From assembly GCF_006636205.1 (NCBI RefSeq), contig NZ_VIGB01000003.1, positions 6,512,501 to 6,576,500 on the forward strand: a stretch of 64,000 nucleotides of DNA. The letters are read 5' to 3'. Both the position numbers and the translations under genes were made by a program. The DNA is from Kitasatospora acidiphila. Its GTDB lineage: Bacteria; Actinomycetota; Actinomycetes; Streptomycetales; Streptomycetaceae. This document shows, piece by piece, positions 33,964 through 42,536 of this stretch (its first letter is position 1; the number at the start of each line of letters is the position of its first letter). Under the pieces are notes generated by a model. The model made no database searches. It was given only the letters and a program-made list of their open reading frames with translations, and was not told where the DNA came from.

Positions 33964-35484
33964 ATGGACCTCGACGCCTTCCGCAAGCTCGCCGTCGACA
34001 CCAGGGTCATCCCGGTCACCCGCCGACTGCTGGCGGACGGCCTGACCCCGATCGGCCTCTACCGCAGCCTGGCCGCCGAGCGCCCCGGCACCTTCCTGCT
34101 GGAGTCGGCCGAGCAGGGCCGCAGTTGGTCCCGCTACTCCTTCGTCGGGGTGCGCAGCGCCGCCGCCCTGACCGTGGACGAGCAGGGCGGGGCCCGCTGG
34201 CTCGGCACCCCGCCGGTCGGCATCCCGCGCGACGGCGACCCGCTGGAGGTGCTGCGCGCCGCCCTGGCCGCGCTGCACACCCCGCGCCTCGGCGACGACG
34301 GGCTGCCGCCGCTCACCGGCGGCCTGGTCGGGTACCTCGGCTACGACATCGTCCGCCGCCTGGAGAAGCTGCCCGACCTCAACCCGGACGACCTGCGGCT
34401 GCCCGAGCTGACCATGCTGCTCGCCACCGACCTCGCGGTGCTCGACCACGTGGACGGCACGGTGCTGCTGATCGCCAACGCGGTCAACCACAACGACCGG
34501 GCCAGCGGCGTGGACGAGGCCTACGCCGACGCGGTGGCCCGGCTGGACGCCATGGAGGCGGAGCTGGCCCGCCCGGTCGACCCGGGGCTGGCCGTCATCC
34601 GCCGGGTGCCCGCGGTCGACGTGCACTCGCCGTTCGGCGGCGCGCCCTACCAGGCGGCCGTGGAGCAGGTGAAGGAGCGGATCCGGGCCGGCGAGGCCTT
34701 CCAGGTGGTCCCCTCGCAGCGGTTCGAGGCGCCCTGCCCGGCCTCCGCGCTGGACGTCTACCGGGTGCTGCGCACCACCAACCCCAGTCCGTACATGTAC
34801 CTGTTCCGGTTCCCCGGCCCGGACGGCGGCGCCGAGGGCGGCTTCGACGTGGTCGGCTCCAGCCCCGAGGCGCTGGTCAAGGTGACCAACCGGCAGGCGA
34901 TGCTGCACCCGATCGCCGGCACCCGGCACCGCGGCGACACCCCGCAGCAGGACGCCGAGCTGGCCGCCGAGCTGCTGGCCGACCCCAAGGAGCGGGCCGA
35001 GCACCTGATGCTGGTCGACCTGGGCCGCAACGACCTGGGCCGGGTCTGCGCGCCGGGCAGCGTCGAGGTGGTCGACTTCATGTCGGTGGAGCGGTACAGC
35101 CATGTGATGCACATCGTCTCCACCGTCACCGGCGAGGTCGCCGACGGCAGCACCGCCTTCGACGTGCTCACCGCCTGCTTCCCGGCCGGCACCCTCTCCG
35201 GGGCGCCCAAGCCGCGCGCGATGCAGATCATCGAGGAGCTGGAGCCGACCCGGCGCGGCCTCTACGGCGGCTGCGTCGGCTACCTGGACTTCGCCGGGGA
35301 CGCCGACACGGCGATCGCCATCCGCACCGCCGTCCTGCGCGACGGCACCGCCTACGTCCAGGCGGGCGCCGGCGTGGTGGCCGACTCCGACCCGGTCAGC
35401 GAGGACACCGAGTGCCGCAACAAGGCGGCGGCCGTGCTGCGGGCGGTGGCTGCGGCGAACACCTTGCAGGCGCCGGTGGTGTGA
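33964..35484 (+). CDS. trpE: anthranilate synthase component I
   Basis: A 506-aa chorismate-using enzyme. The tryptophan feedback motif is present as FLLESAEQGRSWSRYSFVG. Catalytic parts are AGEAFQVVPSQRF, NPSPYMYL, GSSPEALVKV, IAGTRHRGDTP, HLMLVDLGRNDLGRV and CFPAGTLSGAPKPRAM. No glutaminase domain is attached, so TrpG is a separate subunit not seen in the window. ATG 33964 lies 37 bp after hisI, so trpE belongs to the same transcript. No Trp-rich leader peptide is seen upstream. Confidence 0.96.
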   Translation: MDLDAFRKLAVDTRVIPVTRRLLADGLTPIGLYRSLAAERPGTFLLESAEQGRSWSRYSFVGVRSAAALTVDEQGGARWLGTPPVGIPRDGDPLEVLRAALAALHTPRLGDDGLPPLTGGLVGYLGYDIVRRLEKLPDLNPDDLRLPELTMLLATDLAVLDHVDGTVLLIANAVNHNDRASGVDEAYADAVARLDAMEAELARPVDPGLAVIRRVPAVDVHSPFGGAPYQAAVEQVKERIRAGEAFQVVPSQRFEAPCPASALDVYRVLRTTNPSPYMYLFRFPGPDGGAEGGFDVVGSSPEALVKVTNRQAMLHPIAGTRHRGDTPQQDAELAAELLADPKERAEHLMLVDLGRNDLGRVCAPGSVEVVDFMSVERYSHVMHIVSTVTGEVADGSTAFDVLTACFPAGTLSGAPKPRAMQIIEELEPTRRGLYGGCVGYLDFAGDADTAIAIRTAVLRDGTAYVQAGAGVVADSDPVSEDTECRNKAAAVLRAVAAANTLQAPVV

Positions 35485-35556
35485 GAAGCCCCGCCCGTTC
35501 ACGAGACCCCCTGACCCGGTGCGGGGCGCCGAACCGTCCCGGGGGATAGTGGACGG

Positions 35557-36191
35557 GTGACTGCCGCACCCGCACCCGCCCCCGAGTCCGCCGCCCCCGC
35601 TGCCGAGACCGTGCCCGCTCGCCCCGCCGCGGCGCGGCGCAGCTTGGGCGTGATGCTGCTGCTGATCGTGGTCGGCGCCACGCTGGTGCTGTGGGCGGTC
35701 GGGCGTGGCTGGGCCTCGGGAAAGGTCGCCGGGCTGGACGTGACGGCGAGCGGGAGTGACATCTCGGGGCTGCCGAGCGCCCTCGCACTGGTCTCGCTGG
35801 CCTCGGGCGTGGCGGTCTTCGCGGTGCGCGGTGCGGCCCGCGCGGTGGTCGGTGGGCTGGTCGTGCTCGCCGGCCTGGGCACCGCCGCGGCGGCCGGCCT
35901 CGGGCCGGGGACACCGCCGCGCTGGACTCCGACGCGGCCCGCAAGCTGGGGCTGACCGGGGTGACGGCCGAGCACGTCGGCCACACCGCCTGGCCGTGGG
36001 TGGCGCTGCTCGGCGGGCTGCTGCTGGCGGTGGCCGGGCTGCTGACGATCCGTCAGGGCAAGGCCTGGCCGAGCATGGGCGCCCGCTATGACGCGCCGAC
36101 CGCCCGGCGCACCGCCACCGCCGCCAAGAGCGCCGGCACCCCGGCCGATCTGTGGAAGGCGCTGGACCGCGGCGAGGACCCGACTGCCTGA
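35557..36191 (+). CDS. tryptophan-operon-associated membrane protein (TIGR02234 type), frameshifted as sequenced
   Basis: A reconstructed protein of about 211 aa with four membrane segments: SLGVMLLLIVVGATLVLWAV, PSALALVSLASGVAVFAVR, AVVGGLVVLAGLGTAAAAG and WPWVALLGGLLLAVAGLLTI. The C-terminal cytosolic part GTPADLWKALDRGEDPT is typical of the actinobacterial trp-associated family. The frame breaks at the GGGG run 35907-35910; one extra G joins AGLGPG to DTAALDSDAARKLGLTGV. The start is GTG 35557. The function is unknown; a transport or regulatory role in tryptophan synthesis is only inferred from linkage. Confidence 0.85.
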
Positions 36192-36312
36192 CGTTCCCGA
36201 GTGAACGCTCTGCGAAGCGTGACGGTCCTCACTCGGACCCGGCTTGGGAGCGCCGAAAGGCGTCGGCAACAATGGTGGGTGACAGACCCGCGGAACCAAG
36301 GAGTACCCACAC

Positions 36313-36594
36313 ATGTCACGGCAAGCCCATGGACACACCACTGCTGCCTGGACCGGCGTGGTCATCGCCTTCGTAGGTTTCTGCATCTCCGGCGTCGGCA
36401 TGATCATGGCCTCGCCGGTCATCGTGATCGCCGGTCTGGTCGTCGTGCTCGCCGGTGGTGCGGCCGGCCTGGCGATGAAGGCGGCGGGCATGGGCAGGCA
36501 GCCCGACCCGAAGGTCGAGCAGATCAAGGCCGAGTACCGTGCGCTGCGCACCGCGCAGACCGGCGCCCCCGAGGCCGTCACGGCCAACGCCTGA
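36313..36594 (+). CDS. HGxxPAAW-type small membrane protein
   Basis: A 93-aa protein. Near the N-terminus is HGHTTAAW, a variant of the HGxxPAAW motif for which the actinobacterial family is named. Two membrane helices follow (TGVVIAFVGFCISGVGMIMA and VIVIAGLVVVLAGGAAGLAM), and a charged C-terminal tail. ATG 36313 has AAGGAG at good spacing. It is a usual resident of streptomycete trp clusters; its function is unknown. Confidence 0.88.
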   Translation: MSRQAHGHTTAAWTGVVIAFVGFCISGVGMIMASPVIVIAGLVVVLAGGAAGLAMKAAGMGRQPDPKVEQIKAEYRALRTAQTGAPEAVTANA

Positions 36595-36755
36595 CGCTGC
36601 CGTAGCGAACGTCCCGGACCGGGGCGCCAGGGCCATGCGGGCCCGGCGCCCCGGTCCGCGTGTTTATGCGACCGGCGGCGCGCGGCGCCCGCCCGCACCC
36701 CTGCCGCCGCGCGGCGCTGCGCGTGCCCTGGCGGCACCCGGGCAGAATCAGCACC

Positions 36756-37192
36756 GTGACCGCACCGAGCACCACCGCCGGCGGGCCGGTCCTGCGCCGG
36801 CTGAGCCGCCCGTTCGCCGCCCTGGCCGCCACCGCGCTGCCGACCGCCTACATCGCCGCCGTCGACCCGAACACCCCCGGGCACTATCCGCTCTGCCCGT
36901 TCCGGCAGGCCACCGGCTGGTGGTGCCCCGGCTGCGGCGGACTTCGCTGCGTGCACGCGCTGGCCCACGGCGAGTTCACCGCCGGCCTGCACGACAACCT
37001 GCTGGCCGTGGTGCTCTTCGTGGTCCTCGGGGTGCTCTGGGTGCGCTGGGCCTTCGCGGCGCTGACCGGCGGCCCGGGCCGCGGGTGGCGATGGGGCCGG
37101 CCCGGCTGGTCGCGCTGGGGCTGGTGCTGGTGGCCTTCACCGTGCTGCGCAACCTGCCGGCCGGCGTGCACCTGGCGCCGTCGGCCGTCTGA
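36756..37192 (+). CDS. DUF2752 membrane protein, frameshifted as sequenced
   Basis: A reconstructed protein of about 145 aa. The DUF2752 signature is present: CPFRQATGWWCPGCGGLRCVHALAHGEF, with the paired cysteines and WWCPGCG. Helices follow (NLLAVVLFVVLGVLWVRWAF) and, in another frame, LVALGLVLVAFTVLRNLPAG. The frame breaks at the GGGG run 37093-37096, and one additional G joins the two. The start is GTG 36756. The family's Cys motif suggests metal or redox function, but none is proven. Confidence 0.85.
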
Positions 37193-37451
37193 CTCCCGGC
37201 GCTCCCGGCTGCCCGCCCCTGGGCCGCCCCTGGTGACCTGCGCCGCTACCGGTCCGCAGGGCGAGACGGGCGCCGGGTGGATGCTCTGCGCGCCCCCCGG
37301 TGCGGCTACCATCGAGTTGCCGATGGACGTGTGCTGGTCGCGGCCGCCGCATGATCCGATCGGGCCCCTGGAAGATTTCGGGTGTAGAGAGGTGCGCGGT
37401 GCGCGAGGCACGTGACATTCCGGCCGTGATGGCCAGGGGAGAGGCAGCCTG

Positions 37452-38258
37452 ATGAGCGTGCTGGACGACATCGTCGCCGGAGTCCGCGAGGATCTCGCCG
37501 AGCGGCAGGCGCGGGTCAGCCTGGACCAGCTCAAGGAGCTGGCCGCCAAGGCTCCGCAGGCCAAGGACGGCGTGGCCGCGCTGCGCGGCGAGGGCGTGCG
37601 GGTGATCTGCGAGGTCAAGCGCTCCAGCCCGTCCAAGGGTGCGCTCGCCGCGATCGCCGACCCGGCCGCGCTGGCGGCCGACTACGCGGCCGGCGGTGCC
37701 GCGGCGATCAGCGTGCTCACCGAGCAGCGCCGGTTCGGCGGTTCGCTCGCCGACCTGGACGCGGTCCGCGCCGCGGTCGACACCCCGCTGCTCCGCAAGG
37801 ACTTCATCGTCACCGCCTACCAGCTCTGGGAAGCCCGCGCGCACGGCGCCGACCTGGTGCTGCTGATCGTCGCCGCGCTGGACCAGCCGGCCCTGGTGTC
37901 GCTGATCGAGCGGGCCGAGTCGATCGGGCTGACCCCGCTGGTGGAGGTGCACGACGAGGAGGAGATCGCCCGCGCGGTCGACGCCGGCGCCCGGGTGATC
38001 GGGGTGAACGCGCGCAACCTCAAGACCCTCGAGGTGCACCGCGACACCTTCGCCAATGTGGTGCACGCGATCCCGGACCGCATCGTCAAGGTGGCCGAGT
38101 CCGGTGTGCGCGGCCCGCACGACCTGATCGCCTACGCCAACGACGGCGCCGACGCGGTGCTGGTCGGCGAGTCCCTGGTGACCGGCAAGGACCCGCGCAC
38201 CGCGGTCGCCGACCTGGTCGCGGCCGGTGCCCACCCCGCGCTGCGGAACAAGGGCTGA
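37452..38258 (+). CDS. trpC: indole-3-glycerol phosphate synthase
   Basis: A 268-aa TIM barrel that closes the indole ring. Active-site blocks are CEVKRSSPSKG (catalytic Lys), LRKDFIVTAYQLWEARAHGAD, TPLVEVHDEEE, GVNARNLKTLEV and AESGVRGPHDL. ATG 37452 has GGGGAGAGG upstream. About 260 bp separate it from the preceding gene, long enough for its own promoter; no clear attenuator or Trp-rich leader was found there. trpM, trpB and trpA follow. Confidence 0.96.
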   Translation: MSVLDDIVAGVREDLAERQARVSLDQLKELAAKAPQAKDGVAALRGEGVRVICEVKRSSPSKGALAAIADPAALAADYAAGGAAAISVLTEQRRFGGSLADLDAVRAAVDTPLLRKDFIVTAYQLWEARAHGADLVLLIVAALDQPALVSLIERAESIGLTPLVEVHDEEEIARAVDAGARVIGVNARNLKTLEVHRDTFANVVHAIPDRIVKVAESGVRGPHDLIAYANDGADAVLVGESLVTGKDPRTAVADLVAAGAHPALRNKG

Positions 38259-38263
38259 TCACC

Positions 38264-38422
38264 ATGTCGCTCAGCGCCCGCCTGGCCCCCGGCTGCCGCC
38301 CGCGCGGCTGCCGGGCGCCCGCGCGCCGGGTGCTGGGGCGGCGGGTGCGCTATGTGATCGGGTGCGAGCCGGGGCAGGTGCCCGGTCGCCGATGGCGTCG
38401 GACGGATCGTCACTCCAGCTGA
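38264..38422 (+). CDS. trpM: tryptophan biosynthesis modulator TrpM (52 aa)
   Basis: A very small Arg/Cys-rich protein encoded between trpC and trpB. It contains GCRPRGCRAPARRV, followed by GRRVRYVIG, CEPGQVPGRRW, a pattern I recognise from streptomycete TrpM. It begins at ATG 38264, five bases after the trpC stop, and ends at TGA 38420-38422. TrpM was reported in S. coelicolor as a modulator of tryptophan supply and of growth or antibiotic production. No membrane segment is present. Confidence 0.82.
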   Translation: MSLSARLAPGCRPRGCRAPARRVLGRRVRYVIGCEPGQVPGRRWRRTDRHSS

Positions 38423-38458
38423 CTTCCGCTTCATCGTCATCCAAGGATCACAACTGAC

Positions 38459-39694
38459 ATGTCAGATCATCTGACGGGCCCTCAGGTGCCCGACGGCCGC
38501 GGCTACTTCGGTGCCTACGGCGGCCGCTTCATCCCCGAGGCGCTGGTCGCCGCCGTGGAGCAGGTCGCCGAGGAGTACGAGAAGGCCAAGCAGGACCCGG
38601 CCTTCGCGGCCGAACTCGACCTGCTGCTCAAGGACTACACCGGCCGCCCGAGCGCGCTGACCGACGTGCACCGGTTCTCCGCCGAGGCCGGCGGCGCCCG
38701 GGTGCTGCTCAAGCGCGAGGACCTCAACCACACCGGCTCGCACAAGATCAACAACGTGCTGGGCCAGGCCCTGCTCACCCGCCGGATGGGCAAGACCCGG
38801 ATCATCGCCGAGACCGGCGCCGGGCAGCACGGCGTGGCCACCGCCACCGCCTGCGCGCTCTTCGGCTTCGACTGCACCATCTACATGGGCGAGGTGGACA
38901 CCGAGCGCCAGGCGCTCAACGTCGCCCGGATGCGGATGCTCGGCGCCGAGGTGGTGGCCGTCAAGTCCGGCAGCCGCACCCTCAAGGACGCGATCAACGA
39001 GGCCTTCCGCGACTGGGTGGCCAACGTCGACTCCACCCACTACCTGTTCGGCACGGTGGCCGGCCCGCACCCGTTCCCGGCCATGGTCCGCGACTTCCAC
39101 CGGGTGATCGGCATCGAGGCCCGCCGGCAGGTGCTGGAGCGCACCGGCCGACTGCCCGACGCGGTGGTCGCCTGCGTCGGCGGCGGCTCCAACGCCATGG
39201 GCATCTTCCACGAGTTCATCCCGGACGCGGGCGTGCGCCTGGTCGGCTGCGAGCCGGCCGGTGAAGGCCTGGAGACCCAGCGCCACGGCGCCACCCTCAC
39301 CAAGGGCACCCCGGGCGTGCTGCACGGCATGCGCACCTACGTGCTGCAGGACGAGGACGGCCAGACCGTCGAGAGCCACTCCATCTCGGCCGGCCTGGAC
39401 TACCCGGGCGTCGGCCCCGAGCACGCCTGGCTCAAGGACACCGGCCGCGCCGAGTACCGCACGGTCACCGACGACGCCGCGATGCAGGCGCTGCGCCTGC
39501 TGTCCCGCACCGAGGGCATCATCCCGGCCATCGAGAGCGCCCACGCGCTCGCCGGGGCACTGGAGTTGGGCCGCGAGCTGGGACCGGAGGCCACCATCCT
39601 GGTCAACCTGTCGGGGCGCGGCGACAAGGACATGCACACCGCCGCCCAGTACTTCGGCCTCTACGACGAGCCGGCCAAGGGGGAGAACCGATGA
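38459..39694 (+). CDS. trpB: tryptophan synthase beta subunit
   Basis: A 411-aa PLP enzyme that joins indole and serine. The N-terminus has GYFGAYGGRFIPEAL. The PLP lysine is in NHTGSHKINNVLGQ, the active-site Glu region in AETGAGQHGVATAT, the phosphate loop in CVGGGSNAMG and the C-terminus has LVNLSGRGDKDM. It overlaps trpA by four bases, the usual arrangement for the alpha-beta complex. Confidence 0.97.
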   Translation: MSDHLTGPQVPDGRGYFGAYGGRFIPEALVAAVEQVAEEYEKAKQDPAFAAELDLLLKDYTGRPSALTDVHRFSAEAGGARVLLKREDLNHTGSHKINNVLGQALLTRRMGKTRIIAETGAGQHGVATATACALFGFDCTIYMGEVDTERQALNVARMRMLGAEVVAVKSGSRTLKDAINEAFRDWVANVDSTHYLFGTVAGPHPFPAMVRDFHRVIGIEARRQVLERTGRLPDAVVACVGGGSNAMGIFHEFIPDAGVRLVGCEPAGEGLETQRHGATLTKGTPGVLHGMRTYVLQDEDGQTVESHSISAGLDYPGVGPEHAWLKDTGRAEYRTVTDDAAMQALRLLSRTEGIIPAIESAHALAGALELGRELGPEATILVNLSGRGDKDMHTAAQYFGLYDEPAKGENR

Positions 39695-40500
39695 CCTCCA
39701 AGCTCACCACGGTCCTGGCGCGGGCCGCGTCCGAGAACCGGGCGGCCCTGATCGGCTACCTGCCGGCCGGCTTCCCGACCGTCGACGGCGGCATCCGGGC
39801 GGTCAACGCGCTGATCGAGGGCGGCTGCGACGTCGTCGAGATCGGCCTGCCGCACTCCGACCCGGTGCTGGACGGCGCCACCATCCAGACCGCCGACGAC
39901 ATCGCGCTGCGCGGCGGCGTGCGGATCACCGACGTGCTGCGCACCGTCAAGGAGGTGGCCGAGGCGCACCCGGCGGCCGCCGTGCTGGTGATGACCTACT
40001 GGAACCCGGTGGACCGGTACGGCATCGCCCGGTTCGCCGCCGACCTGGCCGCCGCCGGGGGAGTGGGCGTGATCCTGCCCGACCTGCCGGTGGAGGAGTC
40101 CGGCGAGTGGCGCAAGGCGGCCGCCGAGCACGGCCTGGACACCGTCTTCGTGGTCGCGCCGTCCAGCCGGGACGCGCGGCTGGCCGAGGTGACCGCGGCC
40201 GGCAGCGGCTTCGTCTACGCCGCGGCCGTGATGGGCGTGACGGGATCCCGGGCCCAGGTCGGCGAGCTGGCCGAGGACTTGGTGGCCCGCACCCGGGCCG
40301 CCACCGAACTGCCGGTCTGCGTGGGCCTGGGTGTCTCCACCGCTGCGCAGGCCGCCCAGGTGGCCGGTTTCGCCGACGGGGTGATCGTCGGCTCGGCCTT
40401 CGTGCAGCGGATCCTGGACGCCGGCGCGGACGAGGCGGCCGCGCTCGACGCGGTGCGCGCGCTGGCGGGCGAGCTGGCGCAGGGCGTGCGCTCGCGCTGA
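39691..40500 (+). CDS. trpA: tryptophan synthase alpha subunit
   Basis: A 269-aa TIM barrel that cleaves indole-3-glycerol phosphate and channels indole to TrpB. The catalytic Glu is in DVVEIGLPHSDP (the family consensus is usually PFSDP, so His is a small variation) and the catalytic Asp in VILPDLPVEES. The phosphate-binding region is GVTGSRAQ and VGLGVSTAAQAA. It is the last gene of the trp run and is followed by a terminator hairpin. Confidence 0.96.
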   Translation: MTSKLTTVLARAASENRAALIGYLPAGFPTVDGGIRAVNALIEGGCDVVEIGLPHSDPVLDGATIQTADDIALRGGVRITDVLRTVKEVAEAHPAAAVLVMTYWNPVDRYGIARFAADLAAAGGVGVILPDLPVEESGEWRKAAAEHGLDTVFVVAPSSRDARLAEVTAAGSGFVYAAAVMGVTGSRAQVGELAEDLVARTRAATELPVCVGLGVSTAAQAAQVAGFADGVIVGSAFVQRILDAGADEAAALDAVRALAGELAQGVRSR

Positions 40501-40520
40501 GCCGCCCTGGGCAATCTCCG

Positions 40521-40560
40521 ACGGCCCGTCGCTTCCCCGACTCCGGGGGGCGCGGGCCGT
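40521..40560 (+). terminator. terminator downstream of trpA
   Basis: ACGGCCCG (40521-40528) pairs with CGGGCCGT (40553-40560), and an inner CCCCG/CGGGG adds a second stem. It starts 20 bp after the trpA stop. Confidence 0.65.
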
Positions 40561-40702
40561 TGCCATGCGCCGACCCATTCGGGTGAAATTAACGGACCTG
40601 ACGTGTTACCGACGCGGACCGGACGTTGTATCCGGTGCGGCTGCGGGGAATGCTCCCGGTCTCCGCCGTTCGCGTAACTCACAACCACCGGGAGGCGAGG
40701 CC

Positions 40703-40891
40703 GTGGCCGGGATCCACCGCGCGGTCCTGCTGCGAGCGGTTGCCGCCGCCGTGGTGCTGGCCGTGGCATTCGGCAGCGAGCACGTGGTGGGCCACGCGCT
40801 CGCCCGCAGGGGTGCCGAACTGGCGTCCCATCAGCAGCAGGACAGGCAGCACCACGCGCCCGCACGGCAGGTCAACCTGCTGCACCATTGA
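40703..40891 (+). CDS. small His-rich secreted or membrane peptide (62 aa)
   Basis: GTG 40703 has GGGAGG eight bases upstream. One N-terminal hydrophobic segment (AVLLRAVAAAVVLAVAFG) is followed by a His/Gln-rich tail: seven His in the last 40 residues (SEHVVGHAL, HQQQDRQHH, LLHH). A signal peptide or anchor with an extracytoplasmic metal-binding tail is plausible. No family recognised. It is upstream of the MauE/DsbA-like pair on the same strand. Confidence 0.6.
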   Translation: MAGIHRAVLLRAVAAAVVLAVAFGSEHVVGHALARRGAELASHQQQDRQHHAPARQVNLLHH

Positions 40892-41017
40892 CGCGCCATC
40901 ACCCATTCGGGTGAATCGGACACTTTGGACCATTTCGCATCTATCCCCTACGGTTCGTCAGGTAGCTCCGGCGGGCCCGCTGGCCCGGCAGCGGACGTCG
41001 TCGAGGGGGTAGGCAGC

Positions 41018-41518
41018 ATGGTCGAGGCGGTGGCGGTGGGCAGCATGCGTCGGGTGGTTGACGGACCGGCGGCGGAGTGGCTCAGCACCGTCGTGCGGCT
41101 GGCCCTGGCAGTGGTCTGGGCCTGGGCGGGCCTGGCCAAGATCTCCGATCCGGCCGTGGCCGCGCAGGCGGTCCGGGCCTATCGGATCCTGCCCGAGGGG
41201 CTGGTCAAACCGGTCGGCTACGGGCTGCCGTTCCTGGAACTGGCGCTGGCGCTGCTGCTGCTGGTCGGCCTCGGGGTGCGGATCGTCGCGGTGATCTCGG
41301 TGGTGCTGCTGCTCACCTTCATCGCCGGGATCAGTTCGGCCTGGGCGCGCGGCATCTCGATCGACTGCGGCTGCTTCGGCGGCGGCGGCGCGGTGGCCAA
41401 GTCGCAGACCCAGTACGGCCAGGAGATCCTGCGCGACTGCGGATTCCTGCTGCTGGCGCTCTGGCTGGTCTACCGGCCGCGCTCCAAGGCCTCGGTCGAC
41501 GCCTGGCTCGCGCTCTGA
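41018..41518 (+). CDS. MauE/DoxX-type membrane protein
   Basis: A 166-aa protein with four membrane helices: VVRLALAVVWAWAGLAKI, the DoxX-type helix-1 pattern, LPFLELALALLLLVGLG, VAVISVVLLLTFIAGIS and ILRDCGFLLLALWLVY. The motif SIDCGCFGGGG with paired cysteines is the MauE/DoxX signature and suggests electron transfer to a thioredoxin-fold partner. ATG 41018 with GAGGGGG upstream is preferred over ATG 40925. The DsbA-like gene follows 52 bp downstream. Confidence 0.88.
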   Translation: MVEAVAVGSMRRVVDGPAAEWLSTVVRLALAVVWAWAGLAKISDPAVAAQAVRAYRILPEGLVKPVGYGLPFLELALALLLLVGLGVRIVAVISVVLLLTFIAGISSAWARGISIDCGCFGGGGAVAKSQTQYGQEILRDCGFLLLALWLVYRPRSKASVDAWLAL

Positions 41519-41570
41519 CCCACTCGGTGCACTGGAACCAGCCGCACCGCCAACTTTCCCGGAAGCCTGA

Positions 41571-42428
41571 ATGTCATTGAGTGAGAAGAACCGCGACGGC
41601 AAGCGCTCTGCCCGCGAGCGGATGCAGGACGAGCGCGCGGCCCAGCAGGCCAAGGCCGCCCGGCGCAAGAAGCTGCTGGTCATCGGCACCGTGCTGGTGG
41701 TGATCGGCGCCGGGGTCGGCATCGGCATCGCGGTTCAGAACAACCGCTCGGCGCCGTCCACCCCGACCGCGGCGCCGGCCGGGGCGATCGGCGACAAGAA
41801 GCTGATCATCCCGGACGGCCCGGCCAACGCCCCGTCCACCCTCACCGTCTACGAGGACCCGCGCTGCCCCGCCTGCGGCGGCTTCGAGCACCAGTTCTCG
41901 GCCACCATCGACCAGTTGCAGGACCAGGGCAAGCTCTACGGCAACTACCACATCGTCTCGTTCATCGACCGGCACGACAGCGGCCACGGCTCCAAGAACG
42001 GTGCCAACGCGCTGGCCTGCGCCCAGGACGCCGGGTACTTCCGGGCGTACCACGACGTGCTCTACAAGAACCAGCCCGACGAGACCGTGGACACCTGGAA
42101 GGACAAGTCCCAGCTGATCGCCCTGGCCAAGCAGGTCCCCGGTCTGGACACGCCGGCCTTCGAGAACTGCGTCAACAGCCAGCACTTCAAGAGCTGGGTC
42201 TCGGCCGTGGAGCAGGACTTCGACAAGACCGGCTACACCTCCACCCCGACCGTCCTGCTGAACGGCAAGTCGATCTATCCGAAGAACGGCAACGACGAGA
42301 TCTCCCCGGACAACCTCGTGAAGTGGGTCGACGAGGCCAACCAGGGCAAGCCGCTGGGCACCACCGGCAGCGCCTCGGCCAGCCCGGCGCCGACCAGCAC
42401 CGCGGCGGGGGCCGTGCCGCCGAACTGA
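41571..42428 (+). CDS. DsbA-like thioredoxin-fold protein, membrane anchored
   Basis: A 285-aa protein. A charged cytoplasmic N-terminus (to residue 34) leads to one membrane helix (LLVIGTVLVVIGAGVGIGIAV) and an extracytoplasmic thioredoxin_4/DsbA domain. The active site is CPAC in VYEDPRCPACGGFEHQF. GYTSTPTVLLNGKSIYP carries the cis-Pro loop. A Thr/Ala/Ser/Pro-rich tail ends the protein. It probably catalyses disulfide formation in secreted proteins, with the MauE-like protein as redox partner. Confidence 0.92.
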   Translation: MSLSEKNRDGKRSARERMQDERAAQQAKAARRKKLLVIGTVLVVIGAGVGIGIAVQNNRSAPSTPTAAPAGAIGDKKLIIPDGPANAPSTLTVYEDPRCPACGGFEHQFSATIDQLQDQGKLYGNYHIVSFIDRHDSGHGSKNGANALACAQDAGYFRAYHDVLYKNQPDETVDTWKDKSQLIALAKQVPGLDTPAFENCVNSQHFKSWVSAVEQDFDKTGYTSTPTVLLNGKSIYPKNGNDEISPDNLVKWVDEANQGKPLGTTGSASASPAPTSTAAGAVPPN

Positions 42429-42536
42429 CCCGGGCCATCCGGTGTCACGGTCCGGTTCCGTGCCCGAACCGGTTTCGAACCGGTACGGCGGGCGGTTCGG
42501 GCTTCAAAGTCAGGACACGGTAGCGTCGGTGATGTC

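Noticed and set aside
37193..37451. Trp attenuator leader peptide upstream of trpC
   Set aside because: The only short frame here (ATG 37323) has a single Trp codon and no alternative hairpin pair was evident.
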